64,000 nucleotides of DNA from Ampullaceana balthica (taxonomy: Eukaryota; Mollusca; Gastropoda; Lymnaeidae): assembly GCA_944989445.1 (NCBI GenBank), contig CALYLW010001395.1:62001-126000 (forward strand), written 5' to 3'. The notes beneath the pieces are model-generated. The model saw only the letters and a list, made by a program, of their open reading frames with translations. It did no database searches and was not told the origin of the DNA. Each line of letters begins with the position of its first letter. The stretch's first letter is position 1. Position numbers and translations under genes: made by a program. Below, in pieces: positions 43,218 to 54,208 of the stretch.

Positions 43218-46200
43218 CTGAGAAGAAAATATTAAAAGGAAAAATATGTAATCTTCAAAAAGATCAAATAAAACATTTGGTATAGAAATAGGTCAAGAAG
43301 AAAAGCTTTACATTTAAATTTCACACAATATTTTCAAAAAGCTTCAAAAATTTTCAATATTACTTGTTTAAGTATATGGCGTTTATGTTAATTCCAGAGT
43401 TTAACATATATCCCTTTCTGGGAACACGCATTTCAGAAAGTTGGGAGCTGAAGCATAAAAGTACAACTGTATCAAGGAAATGTTTTTTGTTGTTGTTTTT
43501 TTGGTCAATCATGTCTGCACTCTAGAGAGAAAGCTAACAGAGCATATTAACTGTTCTCATTAAATTTTTTGTAGTAGTTTACTGAGGATTTAAGAAAAAC
43601 ATATGTTGTCTTAATCAATTCTATCTCTTAAAAAGGTTTTAATGTTAGTCTAATTTTCGTTTTCTTCAATCTCTATGTATGAGCCCTCTTTGCTATTTTT
43701 CCCCCAACATACTTGGGCATGAAAGGTTGCCCTTAAAGTAACGCAGTATAATATTTTAAAACATTAATTTAGGTAATGAAAACATAAGAAATGCTTTGAT
43801 TCTTAACTTTTGAGCATACATTTAATATTCGTAAATTTACATATCCTTAATAATTTAAATTAAGCCGTAATAATAAACTCATGTAAGTAACAAAAAAACC
43901 TTGTTTTTTCCTCAAATAACAATAATGCATTGTAATGTTAAGAGCACCGAATTCTGAATATAGGAACAAACTATATATATTAAAATAATTATTAGAAAGA
44001 GCGAATCTTAAAAAAATTTAATAGCTTTAACATATTGACTCGAATAAATTTTATAGATATTATAAATAACTTACTTTTGTCCGGGTTGTCAGATTTGCCG
44101 TCAGTGAATACGATAACAGTTTTGGAAGAATTACTGCGGGAACCAGCAGCAATAGAAAACATTTCATCATTAATGATTAAGTCCAGTGCTTTGTCGGTTC
44201 TTGTTTTGTGGCCAATGTATTGAATACCAAGCACATGCTACCAAAAAATATTTTACATTTGTTGCCTTGAATTATATACAACATAAGAAAATATTAAATA
44301 TTCATAAATTATGTTTTTAATCAATCGATTTTCTCATGTTGCATATTGCATAAATTTACAAATTTACAGGCTTCAACTTGGCCTGTTTTTATGAACACAT
44401 TTCGTACCCCGCCCAGTACGATCCCGTATCGTCATGGGATCTCTTTCTAAAGCATAAAATATATTCGATTAAAAAATAAAAATAAAAAAGCTCAACAATA
44501 ATTCATTTCAGTTTTAAAAGATTTCATGACCAACTCTATTCGTCAGATTTTCTAAACAAAATGTAATTCAGAAAACATTTTGATAGTGTGTCTAGCACAA
44601 AGATAAGCCCATTTTGTTTTTTGTAAGTGGTGCCAGCCGAGTGCGCTGCCGCTGGACCACCGCGCGCGCCCCCTTAAAAACGGTGACCCAACGCAAAATA
44701 AAGTCACATTTCTAGAACGTTTGAGATCAACCCTGAATCAAGTAAATAAAAAGATTATATTACATCCATAATATTTCAATATTTAGTGTTTAAAACTTGC
44801 ACCATATAAAAGATCCACTAATATGAACGGAAATGTTGAAAATATAAACTCTAGAATTTTCTAGAATATTTATATAAACCTAAAATAAAGTGAATATATT
44901 TACAATTACTACTTTTGAATTAATAGTCTGATAAGTATTAGATAAAAGTTTGAAAAGATATTCAATTAAAATCTCTTTAAAAATAGAGTTATAGAATTTA
45001 AAATAAAAATATTTATAATTTTTCAAGAACATCCCAGAATAAAGTAAATACTAATATTAATATTAAATCAAATTTAATTTAAATACAGGTTGGAATCACA
45101 TTAGCAATGATGTAGAATTTTGATTTGATTTTAACTTATCTGTAACCAAATATTAGTGTTTAAAGTTATTGTAAGGTGTCTAGCAATGGGCCCCCCGGCC
45201 TAAAAGGAAAATGTAAAATTTAAAACTCCTCTAGGTTTCAATACAGTTGATGATGGATATACATGCCTAGTTTGGTCAGATTCTTCAAGAGATGTATAAA
45301 TCTATGTAATTCAAAAACACAAACAATTACAGTATATTATATATACGTATAGTATTACGGAAAAAAATTATAAAAAATTCCTAACAAAGACACAGATAAC
45401 TTTTGAAAAAAAAGAACTTAATGATGATCCTGCAAAAATTAATTTAATAATTAATAATAAACAACCCGTAAAAACCAAGTTTTTGACAAAAAAATTCCTT
45501 ATATATATATATGAGACATAATTAAAAGTATTCTTTATGTTCAGCATTTTCAGCGCGACAGACAGTAAAGGATACCTTTGACATTGAGGGCTGGAGTGAA
45601 ACTCCAGTTACCCGTGGAGGTCAACTATGGCAGATGGCTACACATACTATATAGAAATAAACTAAACATTCATTACATTAATTGCGGTACATTTGATCGG
45701 TCTGAAACTTTGATACAAAGGAATGTTAATTAAGTATATGTGCAAAGTTTCAGCTCGATAGGATTACGGGAACTTTACTGTTGCATAGCAAAACGCAAAC
45801 TCTAGCTGGACCATGACAGACAGAGGGAAAGACAAGACGGTGAAGTTAATATAAGGGATTTAATAAAACAAACCCGTAAAAACAAAGTTTTTGACTATAA
45901 ATCCCTTATATATGAGAAATAACTAACAGTATTGATTATTTTCAAACATTTACAGACTGAATCTGTCTTAACTTAAGTTTGCTTCATAACCCTGAGAGAG
46001 AGGGGAAAAGTCTGGTCACCGATTCGCTTGACCGAGCTCAGAGTGACACGTAAAATGTAAACTAAAAGCGCCTCGTCGCTTCGTTGGGTCGCCTCAATGC
46101 GTTAGCTCAAAATTTCACGTGGGAAAAAAACAATAAAAAACCGTGAATTTGAATTACATACCTCATATAAGGATAAACTAAAAATGCATTAATTTAATTA

Positions 46201-49200
46201 CGGTACGTTCGATCGATCTGAAATTTTGATACGATGCATTGTTAGGTCAGACGGTTCAGTGTGCCAAATTTCAGCTTGATCGGATCACGGAAAGTGGGTC
46301 ATTTTCGACTTTTGTTGTTCCGCCCGCCCATGAGATGATGAGATGATGAGAGAGATGATGAGATGACGACAGAGACGGCCGCGAAGTTAATATAAGGGAT
46401 TTAAAAATAGCATTTATCTAGGTATTTAAATATAAAACAAATAATTTTAAAAAATAATATCAATACCTCGTAAAGCTCGAAAGTAGATGGATATTCTTTA
46501 AGGTCAAAATATTTCTTTGGATCAGAGCTGAAAACAATTGCCCCGACAAGAACATTTTCAGGCCCGATTAAAAAGCGCGTAGCCAAACTTGTTGCTAACA
46601 TATGCATTTCACCAAAGTTGTTTCGCCCGATACTATTGGAGGAATCCAAGACGTAAATGACGTCAATGACTTCTTTACAAGCTGAAATCAAAGTTAATAA
46701 TAAAAATTTGAAAATACATTTTAAAAACATTTTGCTGTACAAATTTATATAGGCTATTCTATAAAGATACACGTCAAAATTTCATTATTGCATTACAAAG
46801 TATTAATGTGAAGGTTGTATATTTTGAAATGTTTTTAAGAATTTGATGCAATTAAATATTTTAAGAAGTGCGAAAGTGCTCAGCGTGATAACCCTTTTAT
46901 TTGTTATCAATGTATTAGTATTATTATATATTTGTATAAAGTGATCAATGATCATAAGTAAACACATGTGGAATTTGCATATTTGGAAACACGGGCAAAG
47001 GATCACTTGTTTGAGCCACATCATTAATTGTAGTTAACAAATTAATAAAACAACAATATTTTATTATTTTGACCTTAAATACATCCACTTTTCAGTCGTA
47101 TATTCTGTAAATTCAATGAGATTTAAATATTACGTATATTAATGATATTAAATACCGTGAAATACATGAAATACGAAAATCACCTGCCACGCCGCCTGGA
47201 AATAATTTCGGCTCGTCTTATAAATAAAATAATAGTCCAAGTATCTCATTGGCTCACTGTTAGTGGAACGCTATGACGTCATTGTTTGATCTTATATTTA
47301 TAAAATACAAGGTTTTAATCCAGAGGTGCACAAAATGATTATACATTAATGATTCTCGCCTTAATAAAATATGTGACTTCATTGTTTTAGCTTATATTTT
47401 AATTTTGGAAAAGGGAATAATGTAAAAAGAGGATTTGAAGATTTTTAATTATAAAATTCTTTGTGTAAATTTCAGGAAGTTTAACATTTCGTATTTATCA
47501 AAAAAGAATAAGTTACTTGGGCTTTTGACCAAAGTATAAAAAAAAACTGGCGCCTCAGCGCAACCTAGTTATTTATATTAAATTAAAGTAACTTGTCTTT
47601 GAATTACCAATCCCATTAAGTGAGCTGGTTGGTTCAGGTTAGAGTTTAATAGAAATACCTGCTCTTGAAATGTTACTTAGATATGAACAAATTGTCTTGG
47701 AATATATTTAACATATTTGTAAGCTCAGCAAGATTTTGTAATATACAATTGCAATGACATTCAGGAAATAGAAGGAAAAAAATTGATTATAATCTTCTTA
47801 TATGAATCGTTTCCATTTAAGATCTGAAAGTTATGACTAAAGAATTTCATAAATTCAGAATAATACGTCATTAATTACCCAGAGCAGCACGTACAATGTA
47901 TATATTACAATTCAACAGCCTGAACAAGCAACTGTTCTATTTTAATACAACCACAATGATATTCAAATTAAACACGTTGTAGTCAGCAGAGGCGTCGCTA
48001 GGGTTGGTGTCAGCTTGGGCGGTAGCTCATGGTGTCACCCTTTCACGACTGAAGGGGCCGTCCATAAATGACGTCACGCGAGGTTGCCGATTTTTACCCC
48101 ACTCCTCCCCCAGTGTCATACTTTGTCACAAAAACTTAGACCCCCACCTTTTCTTTTACAATATGACGTCACAAAGCTTTGACATCCCCCTCCCCCAAAG
48201 CCATATTTACTCAATTAAAATTAGCATGTTGCAAATTATTATCTTTTCCATATAAATATGTATTTAGGGTAAGTCTGAACTCTTAATATCGTAACATGCG
48301 TGAAGGATTGAAAAGTTATTAAATAAATGGTAAAACAATCACATATTTAAGTGGAACTTTTGTTTAAAGTTGTGCGTTTTTGATGTGACGTCACTTTTTT
48401 TAAACACACCCTCCCCCTCGTCACACATCGTCCCAGATGCTTAAACCTTTCCCCCTATGGCGGATTAAAAGGGCAGTGCTGAACGGGCTAAAGCTAGGGG
48501 CCCCCAATAATTTAAGGTCCCTCAAACTTATTGTAAATTATAGTGCATAATAAAGATGCAGGCAAATGTTTGTATGAATCCCTGAAAATGCATTTGAGAG
48601 TCATACGGCTATGCGGCAAATATTAGTAGGAAGTATAACGGAAACAAGGCTATTCTTTATGAGGAGTGCAGTGTTGCTCATTATAAGCCGTTCAAAGCTC
48701 ATTCCATTAAATTGGTTTGTTAAAAGTGCGGCAGGTTGTCATGTTGCATTCAGATTTTTTTGTCTTCTGGAAAATCTTTATACCCGGCTTGTTGCATCTA
48801 CTCATCGTTGGAAGGTACTTCAAAAACACATGAAATTGATACATGTTAACTAAGCCTTGTCTGACACAAGATGGTCAAAATTTAGCATGGGACAACAAAG
48901 ACAGAATATGCTCTGTATGCATAGCATTGAAAAGGAACTTGTAAGCTTAATTAGCTTTACTGACTTGATTGAAAACTTCGCCACGCGAAAAATTTGCAAA
49001 CGAAATTTGTAGTTTGAACTAATAATAATAATAATAATAATGATAATACATATTTTTCTATAAATTTTTTATTTTAAAAAATTGATAAAACAATTCGTAA
49101 CCCCCATGAAAAACAAACGGTTTAAAAAAAAATTAAAATATACGGAATAACGCGTAATATTATTTATTTTTTTAAGCGGGCTCGTTCGTAACCACGAAAC

Positions 49201-50297
49201 AGTGTAATTGGGGATGGGACTGTCGTAACTGGAGCAATACCTGTATTTAAAAATGTATATCTATGCTTTGAGGCCTTTAATAAATATAAATAAAACGAAA
49301 TGCTAACTGAAAGACATTGAATTCATAATTTTCCTCTAGAAAACATCAACAAAGAAAACCCATCTTTTGATTTTTTAAATTTTTTTGGAGGGGGGGAGGG
49401 GGTAAAAATCGTATTCCCCCACCCCACTGTGGTGGAGGGAGTCGTGAGGTGGGATTTGTCCATGCTGTCGGTGTGACCAAGCCCAAAATTGCTTTATATC
49501 TTTTAAAACATAAGACACTGCTTCTTTCATTTGCAGCATTTTTTAGAAATCTCTCTGCTGCGATTGTTTCTTTTCTTTTTTTCCTAATTTGTTTTAATGT
49601 TGTTTGTGTGTTGCGATTGTTTTATTATTGCAATTTAACTGATATTTTTTTAATAAACGGTTTTCGCGTTTATCGTATTTCATTGTATTTCTTATTCTAG
49701 ATGAAAAAAATGTGTCTTCCTTTTTTTTGACATAAAATCGTACACAGTAAAATTTTAGGCTTGGGTGTAACAACCCCTGATGGGTGTCATCCGGGGCCGC
49801 CTCCCTCCACTTAGCAACGACACTAATAGTATTATTCTACAGATTAGTCATACATATTTTTTATATTTCTTTAATTGGAATTTCTTATTGACTTGATCTG
49901 TTTGGGTAGTGGCTTTGCTAGGATCTAAGCTTTTAATGAGTTTAATTTTGATACATGCTAACAAATATTTTTCTAGTCAGTTTTGATTTGGGACTTTAAA
50001 AAAATTATTTCGTTATCAGTAAAATTAAAATCAGGTATTGTTCGTATATATGTTCTAGTCAGTAACCGCTCTTTAGAGATATCCAGTCGTAGAATTTAGT
50101 TTTGGTTTTGTTAGAATGGAGAAATTATTGTTAAATATAATACACGCTTCTGCATTCTATTTAAAATGAATTAATTAGGTTATTTGCTTTTTCTTTGAAT
50201 GATTAACTAGTTTAAAATTGTACGAACCTGTATCCGTCTGAGCACCGACAGTACAAAGGGCAGCAGCAAACACAACTAAATGAAACAGCGTAGCCAT
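43027..50297 (-). CDS. Secreted single VWA-domain protein, four exons, 212 aa
   Basis: Exons on the minus strand: 50,297-50,228, 46,681-46,467, 44,237-44,075 and 43,217-43,027. All have GT/AG borders and phases 1, 0, 1 that join to one 213-codon frame including TGA. Residues 1-19 (MATLFHLVVFAAALCTVGA) form a signal peptide. Residues 28-205 form a von Willebrand factor A domain. MIDAS residues are present: DSSNS (Asp36, Ser38, Ser40), Thr107 in KTRTDKAL and Asp141 in VFTDGKSD. Cys25 and Cys208 flank the domain and probably form the usual closing disulfide; NSS at 131 is a possible glycosylation site. There are no other domains, unlike matrilins or collagens, so it is a minimal extracellular A-domain protein. 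Its function is likely metal-dependent adhesion or recognition; the ligand is unknown. This is the only gene here with no lesion seen. Confidence 0.9.
44075..44237 (-). CDS. VWA gene exon 3
   Basis: Acceptor tttttggtag and donor AAAA|GTAAGT. It encodes residues 96-149, with the MIDAS Thr motif (KTRTDKAL) and TVIVFTDGKSDN including the MIDAS Asp. Confidence 0.9.
44615..44680 (-). mobile_element. SINE head fragment (tRNA-like)
   Basis: The minus strand reads gcgcggtggtccagcggcag followed by cgcactcggctggcacc, similar to the tRNA-like head at 6727 (gtggtc-agtggcagcgc). GC-rich against an AT-rich intron. No LINE-type tail is found, so it is partial or another family. Confidence 0.5.
45455..45859 (-). 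mobile_element. TTAA-flanked element, diverged copy
   Basis: Begins after TTAA (45,451-45,454) with an acaacccgtaaaaaccaag end and finishes gttaatataagggat before TTAA at 45,860-45,863. The conserved core (cggtacatttgatcggtctg) is recognisable. It is clearly older than its neighbour. Confidence 0.7.
45864..46400 (-). mobile_element. TTAA-flanked element, tandem partner
   Basis: Same family as 11,080-12,222 in reverse orientation, about 537 bp. It is flanked by TTAA at 45,860-45,863 and 46,401-46,404. The core cggtacgttcgatcgatctg and both ends are well preserved. It lies 67 bp from VWA exon 2. Confidence 0.8.
46467..46681 (-). CDS. VWA gene exon 2
   Basis: Acceptor tttgatttcag and donor CGAG|GTATTG. 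It encodes residues 24-95: ACKEVIDVIYVLDSSNSIGR with the DxSxS motif, then two helices and VLVGAIVFSSDPKKYFDL. Confidence 0.9.
47230..47568 (+). mobile_element. Helitron 3' part
   Basis: Matches the family at 57,180-57,643: tctcattggctcactg, gaacgctatgacgtcattg, aggatttgaagatt, ataagttacttgggcttttg. It ends ggcgcctcagcgcaacctag|T, with CTAG at 47,565-47,568. Confidence 0.75.
48052..48460. repeat. Nested GC-rich repeat with cgtccataaatgacgtcac
   Basis: Begins gggccgtccataaatgacgt and has several tatgacgtcac/gatgtgacgtcac motifs and C-rich runs. It ends near cgtcacacatcgtcccagat. It is likely a non-autonomous DNA element inserted in the hAT element. Class not assigned. Confidence 0.55.
48690..48905 (+). 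pseudogene. hAT transposase fragment (ZMYM1/DUF4371-like)
   Basis: The frame reads AAGCHVAFRFFCLLENLYTR, then LVASTHRWKVLQKHM, a TAA, and ALSDTRWS. The spacing of F-x-x-L-x-x-L-Y, S-T-H-R-W-x-V-L and L-S-D-T-R-W-S is the pattern of hAT transposases found in zinc-finger MYM-type 1-like proteins. The piece is short, with an in-frame stop. Confidence 0.65.
50228..50297 (-). CDS. VWA gene exon 1 (signal peptide)
   Basis: The ATG is in context ccactATGGCT. It encodes 23 residues plus one base, with a hydrophobic core LFHLVVFAAALCTVGA and likely cleavage before QTDT. Donor ACAG|GTTCGT. The phase matches exon 2 exactly, and the first 3.5-kb intron separates them. Confidence 0.85.
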
Positions 50298-50344
50298 AGT
50301 GGATGTTTCACTCTCCAGATTGCCCAATCCATCTAAACGCTGTG

Positions 50345-50351
50345 TTATATA
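50345..50351 (-). promoter_or_regulatory. TATA box of the VWA gene
   Basis: TATATAA on the gene strand, 48 bases before the ATG. This spacing would give a start site about 20 bases before the ATG and a very short leader. No other core-promoter motif is claimed. Confidence 0.6.
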
Positions 50352-50618
50352 CACAACAGTAAATGATTTAATTATTTGCCAATTTCGCCAATCTGTTACA
50401 CACTCGTTAAAGTTTTACTGAATACCGTTTATTTTACATGGTAAACAGCTTCAAACGAATTAATGTTATTATATTATTCATGTTTAAAGGACACAAATTG
50501 GTGACAATTTAGGATTTACAACGAGCCAGATGGCAGCTAGAACCTTGCTGACGACTTAACTGTGACTTGACCCAACCCAACTTACAACGAAAACAATCAA
50601 TATACATAATTCCCGTCG

Positions 50619-51032
50619 TCTGTATGTATGTATGTATGTATGTATGTATGTATGTATGTATGTATGTATGTATGTATGTATGTATGTATGTATGTATGTA
50701 TGTATGTATGTATGTATGTATGTATGTATGTATGTATGTATGTATGTATGTATGTATGTATGTATGTATGTATGTATGTATGTATGTATGTATGTATGTA
50801 TGTATGTATGTATGTATGTATGTATGTATGTATGTATGTATGTATGTATGTATGTATGTATGTATGTATGTATGTATGTATGTATGTATGTATGTATGTA
50901 TGTATGTATGTATGTATGTATGTATGTATGTATGTATGTATGTATGTATGTATGTATGTATGTATGTATGTATGTATGTATGTATGTATGTATGTATGTA
51001 TGTATGTATGTATGTATGTATGTATGTATGTG
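50619..51032 (+). repeat. (TATG)n microsatellite, about 410 bp
   Basis: A nearly pure tetranucleotide array. It starts about 320 bp upstream of the VWA ATG and is transcriptionally upstream of that gene. The Met-Tyr-Val-Cys and His-Thr-Tyr-Ile frames are artefacts. Confidence 0.98.
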
Positions 51033-51039
51033 TGGATGT

Positions 51040-51480
51040 AACGGATGTGACGTCATAAAATATTTTTAGGTTATGTTACGTGGCGCTGAGATCGATTTTG
51101 TATCAACATAATAAAGGACGTCATTGTTTTATGCTTATGTTTTAATTTTTGAAAAGGGAACGATGTAAAAATAGGATTTGAGGATTTATAATTGTTAGGA
51201 AATACTTTGTGTACATTTCAACAAGTTTAATAGTTCGTATTTATCAAACACGGATAAGTTACTTATGTTAATTTTGTATATTGATTCCGATTGTCTGTAT
51301 GGATTGTATAAAAATATTTTATGACGTTATTGTTATATGCTTATATTTTAATATTTGAAAAGGAACGATGTACAAATAGGATTTGAGGACTTACAATTGT
51401 TATGAAATATTGTGTGTGCATTATTCCATACATACATACAGACAACCCGTCACTAAATAATTAGCGGCATATATGATATG
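51040..51480 (+). repeat. Two tandem Helitron-type sub-repeats
   Basis: Two similar units (about 51,100-51,260 and 51,320-51,440): tttgaaaagggaacgatgta, aaataggatttgaggattta, tgttaggaaatactttgtgt. The same text occurs in the Helitron 3' regions at 47,390 and 57,340. Confidence 0.6.
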
Positions 51481-51699
51481 CCGCGGGTCAGCTCAAATCC
51501 TATTTATACATCGTTCCCTTTTATTTCCAACTAAAGCTTGCCCAAATTTAAGGAGTAAACAACAGATTTTCCTTAAAGCCTCCTCTTTTTTCCAACATGT
51601 TTCCATACTCATACACACAGCAGACACAAACACGCGCGCACACACACACACACCCACACACACGGTCGCACACACAACACCCACATTTAAATGTATGTT

Positions 51700-52960
51700 C
51701 GTTGGGACGTATGTATGCAGATATGTTTGTATGTATATATGTATGTTTACATATGGATGTATGTATGAATGTATGTATGTTTGTTTGTATGTAAGTATGT
51801 ATGCGAGTATGTTTAAGTTTTTGTATGTATGTATAACTGTATTATTATGATAAAATTACAAACATTATTTCCTGACATTATTTATTTTAGAACGACCTAA
51901 CTGTATCAAAGTATTTGTTGGCAATATGTGTGTACCGAAAATTCTATGGCATTTGATAATTATTTAATAACGCTATATTTCTTAACAATTTTATTGCTGT
52001 TCACTTATATTTCCTTTGAACGTATGTCGCATTGTCGGATTTAAATATTCACTATGGTCAAGAGACGGAACGGCTGCTTCATCAAAGTAAAATTCTAATC
52101 TCAATGAGACATCTGTTAACAAACATTAAACATGTACAGTTATTACATGCTTATGTGCAACTTTGTCAAGGTACGAACTCTTTGGGCTTCAAAATAGATT
52201 TAATTGGAATTATCAGATTATATTATTGACAAAACATAAGAATATTGCTATTGCTACTGTATCTTTAGGCCTAAAATTACTATAAAATATAATGTCTATA
52301 GAGCAACGGTGGCCAAACGGCGGCTCGAGAACGATATATGGCTCTCATGTGTGCGCATTGCGGGTCGCATACAATTTATAAAAATATGTTACTGGGATTA
52401 CTGGGAAATTTCCAAACTAGATTTAATAACTCATTGTGATGCAATGAAGCTCACAAATTTTTTTTTAAATGTTTCATTTTTTCTCGTTACACGGGTCTGG
52501 CCATCCCTGGTATAAACTAAACTGTAACGTTATGCATTAGGAATATATTATTTTAATTAACGACTCATTTGCAAATATGTATATGGTAATCAAATTATAA
52601 AAATAATAAATAGAATAAAAGTATTTGTCAGTAACAGTGCTACTCACAACTACCATGAATCTAAGTAAAACGTTTAGTCAAGGTTAATTTCGTTATATCA
52701 CTGTGACGTAAATAAAACGTTAAATAGCTAGGGTTTTAAAATAAGCGTAGAAACATCACTTTCGCATTTTTAACGAACGTTTATATCTCAAGCAATATGA
52801 TTCAATCACTGATCACTAATTTTCCAATTTCTAGTGTAGCTGGAAACATAAAACTTCGGAAATTTGTTGAGAATAAAATTTCGAGATGGAAAGGGCGAAT
52901 TTTAAGAAAAAAAAATATCACTCACAGTGTGCCAGGAAGCCGCAGTGTAGTTTTTTTATA
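51700..52960 (+). repeat. Dispersed repeat, left member of an inverted pair
   Basis: Collinear with the reverse complement of about 61,960-63,180: a TATG-rich stretch, taactgtattattatgat, gtcaagagacggaacggctg, caatgagacatctgttaac, a hAT MITE, gcgtagaaacatcac, atcactaattttcc and aaacttcggaaatttgttga. Many point differences show the copies are old. A third, partial copy is at 36,871-37,128. Confidence 0.75.
52304..52512. mobile_element. hAT MITE inside the dispersed repeat
   Basis: Ends CAACGGTGGCCAAACGGC and TCTGGCCATCCCTG, with gcggctcgagaac and atatggctctc inside, the common ggctc-type hAT MITE pattern. The same MITE is in the inverted partner at about 62,404-62,616, so it was present before the copies separated. 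Confidence 0.65.
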
Positions 52961-53640
52961 TTTTAAATATGAACTATATACACATTTTTTAAAACTTTGG
53001 CTACTGTGTAAATCGATGGATCTTGACCAAACTAGGTATAAAAAAAAATTATGGTCACATTAATCTCATTATTTCAATGCCTTCACGGCCATGGGCTCTT
53101 AATCTTGTTTTCATAAATGTTTAAGACTTTTCCCCTATTTGATTTTACACAAATTTTACATATGCTGACAAATAAATATATACATCATGATCCAGATGAA
53201 CTCGATAGCTGTTTTGATTTTTAGCAACTTACACCGATCGGGCTGGGTATCAAAATTGTAAAGTTGTTTTTCTTTCTTATTCAATCTGCATAAATATAAT
53301 TTTATTCATCGGTTTGGCATAAAACCTTGGACGGTTACTGAATGCGCGTCTTATACAAAAATAATTTTAAAAAAATTAATTGTTTCTGGCATAATTTTTA
53401 ACAATGTCAATTTTCCTCAAGAGCTATATAAAAAGGAATTGAAAGGATTTTTAAAAATACTGACAAATATAACCACCATGATACAGATTAAAATTAACAT
53501 ATTTTTTGAACTCTACATATTTCACTAATAGGGCCCAATCTGTGAAAGATTTAAGGTTCAAGGCAACTGTTTATTTCAATCTGTATCATGATGGATGTAT
53601 TTGTAAGAAATGTTACTACATTAAAGAATATGTAAAACTA
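52961..53640. other. No gene recognised
   Basis: AT-rich sequence without a supported frame or repeat border. Confidence 0.4.
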
Positions 53641-54208
53641 TTGATTCACTTTTTTGGGGGCTGGAATACTCTGTGAAGTTTTGGAACGCTCTGTGAAGTT
53701 TTGGAATGCTCCGTTGAGGAATAGTTCCTTTACGAGAAGGGGTGTTCTCTACGCTGCTCGGACCACGAGTTGGGCAAGTGGACCTGACCGCACCCCGACA
53801 CCAACAACCATTGTCAAGCAATGACATAGTCCGATTAGGTGTTAGGCGCTAGGCAAATATGATTACAGCCGCTGCACTGATCTTAGGCAGAGCATCAGAT
53901 ATAATGCCGATGATCAAAACCAAATTACCCGTTTAAGGTGGGGTTATCTGAAGCGACTGTTTCGCTCCCCCCCCCCACTAGCTAATGCCAGTGAGCGTTA
54001 CCGGTATAGGGCCAGGAGCGCCAGTACAGATTAGTAAAATTTGCCGCTCAGATCTTAGCGGACGCCAACTCTGAGGAAACCTTCCAATAAGAGTAACACT
54101 ATAGGTAGGTCATTCATGATTCCCCGCCACGTATGTGACGTATGCTGAGCCAGGGTGGTGCCGAAGTTGTAGCGAGTCGAATTAGGAAATTCCACCCCTC
54201 CTTGTGAG
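53640..54208. repeat. GC-richer repeat remnant, class unknown
   Basis: Starts with tandem ggaacgctctgtgaagtttt-type units (2-3 copies of about 24 bp), then balanced-composition sequence with no open frame. It is unlike the AT-rich surroundings and is interrupted on the right by a hAT insertion. Sequence after that hAT (56,108 on) may be its continuation. Confidence 0.5.

Larger units (their letters stand above)
44238..46466 (-). other. VWA intron 2, with repeats
   Basis: Holds a tRNA-like fragment (44,615-44,680) and the dimeric TTAA element (45,455-46,400). The rest is AT-rich with no gene. Confidence 0.7.
47988..49830 (+). mobile_element. Decayed hAT-type element in VWA intron 1
   Basis: The left side, gaggcgtcgctagggttggt, and the reverse complement of the right side, agtgtcgttgctaagtggag, are loosely inverted; both carry ggtgtcacc/gggtgtcatcc motifs nearby. 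A transposase fragment at 48,700-48,905 supports the class. The exact ends and target duplication are not clear. Confidence 0.6.
46682..50227 (-). other. VWA intron 1, with repeats
   Basis: 3.5 kb. Contains a Helitron 3' part at 47,230-47,568 and a decayed hAT element at about 47,988-49,830. The stretches 46,700-47,200, 47,570-47,980 and 49,840-50,220 are AT-rich with nothing recognised. Confidence 0.7.

Noticed and set aside
50556..51069. Met-Tyr-Val-Cys and His-Thr-Tyr-Ile repeat proteins
   Set aside because: Frames of the (TATG)n array; the array at 63,084-63,994 is the same.
53640..54208. rRNA gene or host gene in the GC-richer stretch
   Set aside because: No rRNA landmark and no open frame. 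It contains small tandem units and is cut by a transposon.
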